A stretch of DNA of 56,754 bases from Pseudoalteromonas shioyasakiensis (lineage in GTDB: Bacteria > Pseudomonadota > Gammaproteobacteria > Enterobacterales > Alteromonadaceae). The notes beneath the pieces were generated by a model. The model did no database searches. It was not told the DNA's origin and saw only the letters and a program-made list of their open reading frames with translations. This document shows, piece after piece, positions 1 to 7,825 of the stretch. The position numbers were made by a program, and so were the translations under genes. The stretch is from positions 1-56,754 of the forward strand of contig NZ_JAKEVM010000008.1 in NCBI RefSeq assembly GCF_022398475.1. The letters run 5' to 3'. Every line of letters begins with the position of its first letter. The stretch's first letter is position 1.

Positions 1-134
1 CACCTAATAGAAGATAATAACACCTTAAAAAATAATATCTTAGCAAAAAACTAAACCCTACTCTCAGTAATTTTAATTAAAAATCAAATTACTAATCGCA
101 AGCTGTATCACGATTTAAACTTCAAGTTTCAACT

Positions 135-147
135 TGAGGTAAATTCA
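135..147. promoter_or_regulatory. Possible MetR binding site
   Basis: TGAGGTAAATTCA matches the MetR consensus TGAA-N5-TTCA at 7 of 8 defined positions. It lies about 100 bp upstream of the MetJ boxes and metR. In enterobacteria MetR sites control divergent metE or metR. The gene left of the window is not visible, so the target is inferred. Confidence 0.4.
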
Positions 148-248
148 TGGAATTTCATAGTTAAACTACAAAAAACCACATGACAACGCTGTCAATTATT
201 TATCAAAAGGCGTATTGTAAAAAAGCAGTTAAAATAACTGCAGGTTTT

Positions 249-264
249 AGACGTCTAGACGTTG
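249..264. promoter_or_regulatory. Tandem MetJ operator (met boxes)
   Basis: AGACGTCT at 249-256 is a perfect met box. It is followed directly by AGACGTTG at 257-264, a 6 of 8 match. MetJ with S-adenosylmethionine binds two or more adjacent 8-bp boxes, so this is a minimal operator. It overlaps the -35 of the promoter at 262-290, which fits repression of metR when methionine is plentiful. Confidence 0.75.
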
Positions 265-290
265 AAAAAATAAATTCTAAGGCGTAGTAT
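262..290 (+). promoter_or_regulatory. Promoter of metR
   Basis: TTGAAA (262-267) and TAGTAT (285-290) are separated by 17 bp. The -35 matches sigma-70 at 5 of 6 positions and the -10 at 4 of 6. The predicted start of transcription is near 297, about 40 nt before the metR ATG. The second MetJ box overlaps the -35. Confidence 0.6.
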
Positions 291-337
291 GTTCGTAATC
301 TGAGTTAGACTCACATTTTCCATGAGATTTTTTAAAG

Positions 338-1225
338 ATGATTGATATAAAGCACCTAAAAACCATAGCGACCCTTAAAGAAACAGGCTCTTTGGTCAAT
401 ACCGCCCGTGAGTTGTTTTTAACTCAATCGGCTTTATCGCATCAAATTAAAGATCTCGAGAATAAGTTAGATTGCCAGCTGTTCGAACGTAAAACACAGC
501 CTGTGCGTTTTACTCCGCAAGGTATGCTACTTCTGGAGCTTGCTAATGAAGTATTACCTCGTGTTGAGGCAACAAAATGTCGGTTAAAAGAAAGCCTTAA
601 CCAGCCAATCTCAAATTTACGTTTAAGCGTTGAGTGTCATGCCTGCTTTCATTGGTTGCTCCCAACCATCAAAGAATTTAATAATTTTTGGCCTGATATT
701 AAAATTGATTACGAGCGCGGCTTTAGTTACGACGCCATTCCAGATTTAATTAATGATGAATTAGATCTAGTGCTGACTTCTGATATTCGTGAACCCGATC
801 AACTTGAGTATGCTCACCTGTTTGATTTTAAATTGAAACTAATCGTTGCACCGGATCATGAGTTGGCTAAAAAAGCCTATGTCACCGCCCTTGATTTAAA
901 GAACGAAACAATTATTTCGTACCCTATTCCCCGTGAGCGCCAAGACATCTTTAAACATTTTATTCAAAATGCACGCTTTGATGGCACGCTTAAAACGGTT
1001 GACCAAGGCTTATTGATATTTCAATTAGTGAGTGCAGGTATGGGGGTTGCAGCATTACCAGACTGGCTAGTCACCCCCTATGAAAGCCAAGGGCTCATTA
1101 AGTCTATTCCGTTAGGTGCACTAGGCCTTACTCGCCCTATGTATTTAGCGATGAAAAAGAATATGAAAGATAACCCAGTTTATCGCCACTTTTTAAATAC
1201 ATGTAAGCAAAATAACGGTCGCTAA
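338..1225 (+). CDS. metR: LysR-type regulator MetR
   Basis: Transcriptional activator of methionine biosynthesis genes (metE and metH in enterobacteria), with homocysteine as co-inducer. The 295-residue protein has an N-terminal winged helix-turn-helix (about residues 1-60, including the LysR-typical TQSALSHQIKDLE) and a LysR substrate-binding domain to the C terminus. The start MIDIKHLKT and later blocks such as VECHACFHWLLP and DLVLTSDI line up with E. coli MetR (317 aa), which has a longer tail. The ATG has only a weak ribosome binding site. Upstream MetJ boxes and a MetR-like half-palindrome support the specific name rather than a generic LysR regulator. Confidence 0.92.
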   Translation: MIDIKHLKTIATLKETGSLVNTARELFLTQSALSHQIKDLENKLDCQLFERKTQPVRFTPQGMLLLELANEVLPRVEATKCRLKESLNQPISNLRLSVECHACFHWLLPTIKEFNNFWPDIKIDYERGFSYDAIPDLINDELDLVLTSDIREPDQLEYAHLFDFKLKLIVAPDHELAKKAYVTALDLKNETIISYPIPRERQDIFKHFIQNARFDGTLKTVDQGLLIFQLVSAGMGVAALPDWLVTPYESQGLIKSIPLGALGLTRPMYLAMKKNMKDNPVYRHFLNTCKQNNGR

Positions 1226-1280
1226 AGCTAGGCAAAATAACTAACATAGCTGCATCTGTTACAAACAATAGTGTTGATAC

Positions 1281-2045
1281 ATGTTTGAAATTAAAAAGAT
1301 CATTGGCTCATTATTAATGCCCCTGCCTTTGCTCGGGCTTCTTACTTTAGTGATGGTATTTTTAGCCATTGCACATAAACGCAAAGCACTCTATTTTGGC
1401 TTTGTTAGTATTTTAACTTTAATGCTGATAAGCACGCCATTTATTGGTCAATCACTGATAGCTGCAAGCAATAACCCAGCTTGGCAATTTAACCAAGCGA
1501 AACACCCTAAACTCGATAACATTGTGGTACTTGGCTGCTCAATAATGCCCAACTCGCGCCTTCAAGCAAACCACCAGTTAGGCGATTGCGCGCTTGCTCG
1601 ATTACTTGAAGGTGTTAAGCTTGCCCATCACTATCCAAATGCCACCCTTTATGTATCAGGAGGCGGCTTTGCTAATACCACCAATAGCCAGCTCATGTTT
1701 GAGACAGCAAAAGCGTTAGGTATTTCTGCAACGAGAATTAAACAAAACCCTCTCGCCATGGACACCGCAGAAGAGGCGAAACGACTTGCCATTTATTTAG
1801 TCGATAAAAAAACTGCCCTCGTCACCTCAGCGAGCCACATGCCGCGAGCTAAAGACTTATTTAATGCACAAGGCATTGATGTGATCCCAGCGGCAACCGA
1901 CTTTCAAGATTTTAGTCAGTATCCAACGTACAAACAGTTTATACCTAACATTGCAGTACTTGTTGCAGTGACCAGAGTAGCGCATGAGAAAATTGGCAGT
2001 GCATGGGTGAGTGTGCGCCGCTGGGTTGATCCAGAGGCGCTGTAG
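1281..2045 (+). CDS. elyC: ElyC/SanA/YdcF-family (DUF218) envelope protein
   Basis: The 254-residue inner-membrane protein has two N-terminal membrane segments (about residues 13-33 and 36-58) followed by a DUF218 domain (about 78-230). Visible family motifs are DNIVVLGCS at the domain start, the glycine-rich YVSGGG strand and TSASHMPRA, which matches the VTSASHLPRA block of E. coli ElyC (259 aa). ElyC affects peptidoglycan assembly and undecaprenyl-phosphate carrier use; that role is transferred from E. coli. The usual GGG after VVLG is replaced by CSI. The gene lies 55 bp after metR on the same strand and converges with the Nif3-like gene 4 bp away. Confidence 0.75.
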   Translation: MFEIKKIIGSLLMPLPLLGLLTLVMVFLAIAHKRKALYFGFVSILTLMLISTPFIGQSLIAASNNPAWQFNQAKHPKLDNIVVLGCSIMPNSRLQANHQLGDCALARLLEGVKLAHHYPNATLYVSGGGFANTTNSQLMFETAKALGISATRIKQNPLAMDTAEEAKRLAIYLVDKKTALVTSASHMPRAKDLFNAQGIDVIPAATDFQDFSQYPTYKQFIPNIAVLVAVTRVAHEKIGSAWVSVRRWVDPEAL

Positions 2046-2049
2046 AACA

Positions 2050-2802
2050 TCAGACTGGATTGTCGATATCGATAAACGTTACATCAAAACCATGCTGCTG
2101 AGCTAAAAGCTCGCCTAAGGCTTTGATGCCATAACGCTCAGTCGCATGGTGCCCTGCTGCAAAAAAGTCGATACTTTGCTCGCGTGAACTATGAATCGTT
2201 TGCTCAGAGGCTTCACCTGTAAGATAAGCATCAATACCTTGAGCTGCCGCTAAATCAATATACCCTTGTCCGCCACCTGTGCACCAAGCGATGGTTTCGA
2301 TTTTCTCTTTTCTTACCAAACTAGTTAATGGTGCACGGTCAAGTACTTGGGTTATTTTGGCGGTAAATTCTTCACCACTTAAAGGTGTTTTTAAACGGCC
2401 TTTTACCGGCACACTATTTGGGCCAGATTCAAGCCCACCTGTGAACTCAATATCGAGTAACTTAGCCAGTTGCGCGTTATTACCAATTTCAGGGTGTATA
2501 TCTAGCGGTAAATGATAGCCATATAAGTTAATATCATTATTTAAAAGCGCTGCAATACGGCGCTTTTTCATGCCCGTGATTGGCTGCGATTCCCCTTTCC
2601 AGAAATAACCATGGTGTACCAAAATAGTATCTGCATTTTCTGCAATAGCGGCATCAATCAATGCTTGGCTAGCGGTGACACCCGTCACTATCTTTTTTAC
2701 TTCGCTCGCACCTTCAACTTGTAAGCCATTTGGGCAAAAGTCAGCGATAGAATCAGGTTTAAGAATGTCGTTTAATAATTGAGTAAATTGTTTGCGTTGC
2801 AT
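2050..2802 (-). CDS. ybgI: Nif3-like dinuclear metal protein YbgI
   Basis: Member of the Nif3/DUF34 family: ring-shaped hexamers with a two-metal site per subunit. The molecular role is unsettled (GTP cyclohydrolase-I-like or metal-handling proposals). The 250-residue product is close to E. coli YbgI (247 aa). Metal-ligand motifs are visible: VHHGYFWKG, YHLPLDIHPEIGNN and AGHHATERYG. I place the start at the ATG at 2802, because an AAGGA lies 10 nt upstream. A TTG start at 2820 would add six residues but would consume that ribosome binding site. The gene is transcribed alone toward the ElyC-like gene. Confidence 0.88.
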   Translation of the reverse strand: MQRKQFTQLLNDILKPDSIADFCPNGLQVEGASEVKKIVTGVTASQALIDAAIAENADTILVHHGYFWKGESQPITGMKKRRIAALLNNDINLYGYHLPLDIHPEIGNNAQLAKLLDIEFTGGLESGPNSVPVKGRLKTPLSGEEFTAKITQVLDRAPLTSLVRKEKIETIAWCTGGGQGYIDLAAAQGIDAYLTGEASEQTIHSSREQSIDFFAAGHHATERYGIKALGELLAQQHGFDVTFIDIDNPV

Positions 2803-2952
2803 ATAAAAATCGTCCTTCAACCCTCTATTTTGTGCAAATTTTGGCGTTTATGAGTGAAAAATGGAAGGAAAATCGCAAAAAATTGAAAAGTAAGCTGAAA
2901 ATAGGTATAAATATATATTCTTAATCTGTGTTTACAACGTATAGGGTCTCTG

Positions 2953-3330
2953 ATGAGCAAACTAGACAAAACAGAAGTGTTAAATGCCTTCGAAGCAGCA
3001 TACGAAGCAGCGAATGGTAAGAAACCTGAAATCACAACAAAACCTGGTTGGTATAGCATCGACGGTGGCAAAAATATGCGCCTTGCTGATGTTGCAGCGC
3101 TGACTGAAGAGCTCACTTCTGGTAAAACAGCTGAGCCTAAAGCAGAAGAAGCACCTAAAGCACCAGCGAAAAAAACCAAAACTAAAACCGCTGCACCGGC
3201 TAAAACAGCTAAGAAAGCATCGTTCACTGTTGTTACAGCAAACGATGACGGTTACAAAGCTGAAGAGCTTTGGATTGTTAACCTAGCTGAAAAAGACCAC
3301 GATTGTCGTTTACCGCGTGGTGTTGTGTAA
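2953..3330 (+). CDS. Small protein with Lys/Ala/Pro-rich linker, function unknown
   Basis: I do not recognise a named family with certainty. The 125-residue protein has an acidic/neutral N-terminal part (residues 1-58, KPGWYSIDGGKNMRLADVAALTEEL), a linker of repeated APK, AKK and TKT units (about 60-90), and a short C-terminal part (about 92-125) ending in RLPRGVV. This layout, two small folded pieces joined by a basic flexible linker, is seen in nucleoid-associated and ribosome-associated small proteins, but DNA binding is only a guess. An AGGG sits 6 nt before the ATG. A strong hairpin terminator follows the stop codon, so it is probably a real, independently expressed gene. Confidence 0.75.
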   Translation: MSKLDKTEVLNAFEAAYEAANGKKPEITTKPGWYSIDGGKNMRLADVAALTEELTSGKTAEPKAEEAPKAPAKKTKTKTAAPAKTAKKASFTVVTANDDGYKAEELWIVNLAEKDHDCRLPRGVV

Positions 3331-3352
3331 TCAAATTACACTTAGCAATTTT

Positions 3353-3381
3353 AAAAACCGCTACTCGTTAGCGGTTTTTTT
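3353..3381. terminator. Bidirectional rho-independent terminator
   Basis: AAAAACCGCTA (3353-3363) pairs perfectly with TAGCGGTTTTT (3369-3379) around a 5-nt loop, with A and T runs on the two sides. It serves the small gene on the plus strand. It overlaps the last codons and stop of the convergent HPP gene. Confidence 0.85.
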
Positions 3382-3837
3382 ATGGCTGTTCATTTGGCTA
3401 GTTATAACCCATTGGCTAACATGGCCAAACAACACTATAAATACGGTTCCAATCAATACAGGCATCACTAAAAAGTCCCAGCTTTGCATAGATTGCATTA
3501 TCAAAATTGGGTTTGCGCCTGCTGCGGGATGTACGGTATCTGTCAACATCATTAGGCTAATTGCCAACCCTGTAGCTATAGCAATTTCAACAGGCCCTAC
3601 TCCGACATAATTTACAAAAACAACGCCGATTAGTGCAGTTAAAAAGTGCCCACCAATAACATTCTTCGCTTTAGCTAAAGGGCTGTGTGGCACACCAAAT
3701 ACCAGCACCGCAGTTGCCCCTAATGGGGCCATCAACCACACCCCATAACTTCCTAATTGCTGTAAATAGGCCAATACAAAAATTGCCATACAAGCAAATA
3801 TACCCGCAATGGCCGCCTTGCTTACTTTATTCTCCAT
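3361..3837 (-). CDS. HPP-family integral membrane protein
   Basis: The 158-residue hydrophobic protein has about four to five membrane segments. It carries the family signature region as TDTVHPAAGANP, where most relatives have HPPAGA. HPP proteins are poorly characterised; plant members are reported to move nitrite, and bacterial substrates are mostly unknown. GGAGG lies 4 nt before the ATG, a strong ribosome binding site. It is transcribed divergently from a TetR-type regulator, across a promoter carrying two matching operators, so it is very probably that regulator's target. Its stop codon lies inside the shared terminator. Confidence 0.82.
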   Translation of the reverse strand: MENKVSKAAIAGIFACMAIFVLAYLQQLGSYGVWLMAPLGATAVLVFGVPHSPLAKAKNVIGGHFLTALIGVVFVNYVGVGPVEIAIATGLAISLMMLTDTVHPAAGANPILIMQSMQSWDFLVMPVLIGTVFIVLFGHVSQWVITSQMNSHKKTANE

Positions 3838-3850
3838 AAAACCTCCAATA

Positions 3851-3870
3851 GGTAGACCGATTTGTCTACC
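3851..3870. promoter_or_regulatory. TetR/NemR-type operator 1
   Basis: GGTAGAC and GTCTACC form perfect 7-bp inverted arms around a 6-bp centre. The inner part resembles the NemR box TAGACC-N4-GGTCTA with one changed base. It covers the predicted transcription start of the HPP gene. Its centre is 27 bp from that of operator 2. Confidence 0.7.
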
Positions 3871-3875
3871 AGCAA

Positions 3876-3905
3876 ATGGTAGACAAGTTGGTCTACTTCT
3901 GTCAA
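3876..3905 (-). promoter_or_regulatory. Promoter of the HPP gene
   Basis: Read on the minus strand, TTGACA (3905-3900) and TACCAT (3881-3876) are 18 bp apart. The -35 is perfect and the -10 matches at 4 of 6 positions. Operator 2 fills the spacer, so repressor binding there should exclude RNA polymerase. Confidence 0.6.
3878..3897. promoter_or_regulatory. TetR/NemR-type operator 2
   Basis: GGTAGAC-AAGTTG-GTCTACT repeats operator 1, with six of seven arm positions symmetric. It lies between the -35 and -10 of the HPP promoter. Two copies of one palindrome in a divergent region next to a TetR gene are the usual sign of autoregulation. Confidence 0.68.
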
Positions 3906-3936
3906 GCTATCATTAGTCACCTAATGAGACCTTGTT

Positions 3937-4479
3937 ATGGATAAACGAACACATATTATTTTGACCGCCCTGTCACTTTTTTATCAAAAAGGCATTCATA
4001 GTGTGGGAATAAACGAAATTATTAGTGTGGCGGGTGTCGCCAAAAAAACCATGTACCATCATTTCGCAAGTAAAGATGAGTTATTATTAGCGTGCCTTAG
4101 TGAGCGACATAACAGGTTTTTAAATTGGTTAACGCATGCCACCAGCAAGCTAACTACTGTTGAAGAATTTAAAGTCGCTTTGATCAGCTGCCATGAAGCT
4201 TGGTTTAATTCTGAAGTGACTGAGTTAGGTGATTTTAATGGCTGTTTATTTATTAACACTGCCGCTGAGTTTGCTGATCCTACAAGCCCGATAAATCAAG
4301 CCTGCAAAGAGCATAAAATGGCAGTACAGCAGTTAATTAAACAGCGTTTATCAGCGTGTAATAACATGGAAAGTTCGCAGCTAGACTCGCACAGCCACTA
4401 TTTGATGACGCTTGTAGAGGGCATGATCTGCCAAGCAAAACTAGTTGAAATTAAACATTTTCCTCATTTAAAACAATAA
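3937..4479 (+). CDS. TetR/AcrR-family repressor, NemR-like
   Basis: The 180-residue regulator has an N-terminal TetR helix-turn-helix (about residues 7-50, with the typical GVAKKTMYHHFASKDELL) and a C-terminal ligand-binding part containing GCLFINTAAEFADPTSPI. This resembles the TetR_C group that includes NemR, which senses reactive electrophiles through a cysteine. Cysteines here include those at CLSERH, SCHEAW, GCLF, ACKEH and SACNN; whether any acts as a redox sensor is unknown. It diverges from the HPP gene across two TAGAC/GTCTA palindromes, and it probably represses both itself and HPP. The inducer cannot be read from sequence. Confidence 0.85.
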   Translation: MDKRTHIILTALSLFYQKGIHSVGINEIISVAGVAKKTMYHHFASKDELLLACLSERHNRFLNWLTHATSKLTTVEEFKVALISCHEAWFNSEVTELGDFNGCLFINTAAEFADPTSPINQACKEHKMAVQQLIKQRLSACNNMESSQLDSHSHYLMTLVEGMICQAKLVEIKHFPHLKQ

Positions 4480-4491
4480 ATTAACAATAAA

Positions 4492-4513
4492 AAAGCGGCG
4501 CAATGGCCGCTTT
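4492..4513. terminator. Bidirectional terminator
   Basis: AAAGCGGC (4492-4499) and GCCGCTTT (4506-4513) form an 8-bp stem around a 6-nt loop, with a run of As before it. It sits between the convergent TetR and amidohydrolase genes. Confidence 0.8.
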
Positions 4514-4533
4514 CAGTTTAGATTTACGCTATG

Positions 4534-7500
4534 TTAGATTTTTTCAAAATATAACTTTTCGCGTTTTTTCTCACCCACTTCATTCATGGTGGCAGCATCA
4601 AATAGTCGACCATTGATCATGGTGTAATCGATTTTATCTGTATCACGAATGTTAGTTAGCGGGTTCCCGTCAATAACAATTAAATCGGCAAGTTTACCCG
4701 GCTCAAGAGAACCGATGTTGTTATCAAGGCCAATGTATTTAGCAGGATCTAAGGTTGCTGCACGAATAGCTTCAAGTGGTGTCATACCACCTTGCGCAAA
4801 CATCCAAATTTCCCAATGTGCCGCTAAACCTTCACGTTGACCGTGAGCACCAAGGTTTACTAAAACACCTAAGTCTTGCAGCTCTTTAGCAACACGGGCG
4901 TTGTTAAAGTGGTTATAGTGATGATCGGGCGCCTTAACACGACGCATTGAGCGAGGTAAAAGCTGATTCTTTGGTACAAACTTACTTAAGCGTGGGTGAT
5001 TCCACACATCTGTCTTGTCGTACCAATAATTTTCACCCCAAATACCACCGTAAGCTACACCCAGTGTCGGCGTATAACCCACATCGCTTTGAGACCAAAG
5101 CTGGCGAATATCATCGTAAATATTGGCAACAGGAATTGAGTGTTCAATACCCGTATGACCATCAACTACCATAGTTAAGTTGTGCTGCAGCAATGAACCG
5201 CCTTCTGGCACAACCATCATTTCAAGTTCACGACCTGCTTCAATAACTTGCTGGCGCTGTTCACGACGAGGTTGGTTATATGATTTAACACTAAACGCAC
5301 CTACTTTCTTTAAACGCTCAAGGTGGAATTTAGCATCTTCTAACGAGTCAATATGCGATGTATAACCTGGCATATTTGCACCATATAAAATGGTACCCGT
5401 TGAGAAAATACGAGGGCCGACAATCATGCCTGCTTTTTGCATTTCGCTTGCAGCAAAAATCTCTGTGGTGTCGTTTGATGGATCGTGAATCGTTGTCACG
5501 CCTAACGCTAAGCCCGCTAAGTTCTTCCAGTTTTGCTGTGGAATGATCTCATCGCTGCCTTGTGAGCCGTGCGCATGCGCATCAACAATACCCGGCATAA
5601 TTGTCTTGCCAGTTACATCAATTACTTCTGCGCCTTTAGGAATAGCAACACTGTCTTTACTACCAACCGCTTTAATATGCTTACCATCAGTAACAATAAC
5701 GCCGTTTTCAATGACCTGCTCACCGTTCATGGTGATAATACGCGCACCAGTTAACGCAAAGATTGATTTAGGCTCCGCCATGGTTTTTGTAAAACCTATG
5801 TTATCGCCGCTTTTAACTTTAAAGTCAGTCTCTGCATTTTGGTTAATATCAAATAAACCCGCTAAGCTTGCATGATATAACTCTGGGCCTAAGCTCCAAT
5901 AAAGTTTATCGCTTGTGCCACTCCAGCTGATGTTTTCACCCGCGCGAACAGAAAGCTGCTCAATTGGGAATTGGCTATCTTTCGGGCCAATATTAATGGT
6001 TTTGCCACGCTCAACAAATGGCGTAACAAATACTTTAAAACGCTCTGCAAACGCTAAGTATTGGCCATCTGGTGATACTCTAAACTCTGTAGCATGTTCT
6101 GATTCGTAAAGTTTACGAACTTGCTTTGATTCAAGCTCAACAACACTTAATGTTGGTTTCGGCCAAGGGCTCATCACATAAATACGGTCATTCGCTGCAC
6201 CAAATTGTGGCTGATATCCTGATTTAGTGATTAGCGTCGCTTTACCACCTTTAGCACTTACTGAGTAAATGCCTGGCTCTAATGACCATGTTGGGTTAAG
6301 GATACTGCCGCCAGACGCTTTACGGTAAACAACTGTTTTGCCATCAGGGCTGAAAGTTGGCTCTACATATTTACCCGGCTCTTTAGTAATGGTATCGCCA
6401 CGGCCACTGCGCGCAGATACAACACGTACTGAGCCCTGTTCGTTATCATCCCATGTGGTGTAAACAACCTTCTTACCATCACGAGAGAACTGCGGGAATA
6501 ATTCAAAGTGGTCGTCTTGCTTAGTCAGGCGCTTTACTTTGCCAGACTCTAAATCACGTTTATAAATATGACCTAGCGCTTCAAAAATAGCCGTTTCACC
6601 ATCCGGTGAAATTTGTACATTGCGCAGCATTTTCACATCAAAATTATCGCTATCGATGTTTTGTGTAAAACGCACCGCTTTTTGAATTTGCTTATTGGTC
6701 TCAACTTTAAATGGAATAGTCGAGACAGACTTATCATCTACATCTAGCTTATGAATGGTACCACCCGCCCAAAAGACCAGCTGTTCGTTATCTGGTGTCC
6801 AAGCAATTGTTGGGTATACGCCATGAATTGCCCATGTCTCTTGCATATCACGCTCAAGCTCGCCATACAGCTTGGTATGCTCACCGGTGTGAAGATCATA
6901 TAAGTACAAGCTTGTTTGGAAATCATCGCGCTTAATATACGCAAGCTTTTTACCATCTGGTGAAGGTGTTGGTCGAATAGCCCCACCCATACCATCTATA
7001 ATTGTTTCAATCTCACCGGTTTCACGGTCATAGCGTTTAATTTTATAAATACCCGCTACAGAATCTTTAGAGTAATGGAATGTTTTACCCGGCGTTGCAT
7101 CATGAGAAAAATAAACATAACGACCATCCGGTGAGAACATTGGCTCGCCTAAGTCTTTTTGGTCGTTTTCGCGTGCAGTTAGTTGCACACCTTTACCACC
7201 CGCTTTGTGGTAAAGCCATACTTCACCAGCACCTAAAGAGCGGCTTGCAGTAAAGTGCTTACGCGCAACTAAGTAGTCACCATCAGGGCTCCAAGCTGGG
7301 CTATTTAACAAACGAAATGTTTCGTTCGTTACAGCTTTTTGGTTTTCACCGTTTAAATCCATAACCCAAATATTGTCGCCACCACCTTGGTCTGAAGTAA
7401 ACGCAATGTGCTTACCATCAGGGCTAAAGCGTGGTTGCATTTGCCATGCAATATCACTGGTTAATTGCGTTGCAGTGCCACCCGACATTGGCATGGTATA

Positions 7501-7719
7501 AATATCGCCGAGTAGGTCAAACACCACTGTTTTACCATCAGGGCTAATATCTACGTTCATCCACGTGCCCTGCTCAACACTAATTTTAGCGTCTAGGAAT
7601 TGGCCTTTTGGTGCGTCCACCTGCCATTTGTCGTCATTTGATTGCTCAGCTGCCGCCACTTGCCCAGTTAGAGCAAGTGAAATAGATACAGCGAGCGCTG
7701 TATGAAGCATTTTCTTCAT
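4534..7719 (-). CDS. Secreted TolB-like beta-propeller / amidohydrolase fusion
   Basis: The 1061-residue protein starts with a Sec signal peptide (MKKMLHTALAVSISLALTG, then cleavage near VAAAEQ). The next ~600 residues are PD40/WD40-like repeats, recognisable by recurrent SPDGK and FSPDGR turns. The C-terminal ~370 residues are an amidohydrolase, with metal-ligand HxH in VDAHAHG, further histidines in GIEHSIP and NLGAHGQREG, and a terminal LEPGKLADLIVIDGNP. Such fusions act on small amides or peptides, but the substrate is unknown. I chose the ATG at 7719, because the signal peptide begins there; a 12-residue upstream extension has no ribosome binding site. It is flanked by terminators and likely monocistronic. 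Confidence 0.85.
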   Translation of the reverse strand: MKKMLHTALAVSISLALTGQVAAAEQSNDDKWQVDAPKGQFLDAKISVEQGTWMNVDISPDGKTVVFDLLGDIYTMPMSGGTATQLTSDIAWQMQPRFSPDGKHIAFTSDQGGGDNIWVMDLNGENQKAVTNETFRLLNSPAWSPDGDYLVARKHFTASRSLGAGEVWLYHKAGGKGVQLTARENDQKDLGEPMFSPDGRYVYFSHDATPGKTFHYSKDSVAGIYKIKRYDRETGEIETIIDGMGGAIRPTPSPDGKKLAYIKRDDFQTSLYLYDLHTGEHTKLYGELERDMQETWAIHGVYPTIAWTPDNEQLVFWAGGTIHKLDVDDKSVSTIPFKVETNKQIQKAVRFTQNIDSDNFDVKMLRNVQISPDGETAIFEALGHIYKRDLESGKVKRLTKQDDHFELFPQFSRDGKKVVYTTWDDNEQGSVRVVSARSGRGDTITKEPGKYVEPTFSPDGKTVVYRKASGGSILNPTWSLEPGIYSVSAKGGKATLITKSGYQPQFGAANDRIYVMSPWPKPTLSVVELESKQVRKLYESEHATEFRVSPDGQYLAFAERFKVFVTPFVERGKTINIGPKDSQFPIEQLSVRAGENISWSGTSDKLYWSLGPELYHASLAGLFDINQNAETDFKVKSGDNIGFTKTMAEPKSIFALTGARIITMNGEQVIENGVIVTDGKHIKAVGSKDSVAIPKGAEVIDVTGKTIMPGIVDAHAHGSQGSDEIIPQQNWKNLAGLALGVTTIHDPSNDTTEIFAASEMQKAGMIVGPRIFSTGTILYGANMPGYTSHIDSLEDAKFHLERLKKVGAFSVKSYNQPRREQRQQVIEAGRELEMMVVPEGGSLLQHNLTMVVDGHTGIEHSIPVANIYDDIRQLWSQSDVGYTPTLGVAYGGIWGENYWYDKTDVWNHPRLSKFVPKNQLLPRSMRRVKAPDHHYNHFNNARVAKELQDLGVLVNLGAHGQREGLAAHWEIWMFAQGGMTPLEAIRAATLDPAKYIGLDNNIGSLEPGKLADLIVIDGNPLTNIRDTDKIDYTMINGRLFDAATMNEVGEKKREKLYFEKI

Positions 7720-7825
7720 TGAAATCTCACTTTTTATTGTTTTGCTTATATGCACACTTTTAAGATTGCACCAAATAGCATAGCAAGATTCCAGTGATTC
7801 GTGTTAAACAGACGTAAATAGTCGA

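Noticed and set aside
2817..3227. 136-residue open frame on the minus strand
   Set aside because: Antisense to the small Lys/Ala-linker gene; composition is the mirror of its linker.
3317..3610. 97-residue open frame on the plus strand
   Set aside because: Antisense to the HPP gene and starts inside the terminator.
3888..3913. TTGGTC...TATCAT as promoter of the TetR gene
   Set aside because: The spacing is only 14 bp; I could not place a convincing plus-strand promoter.
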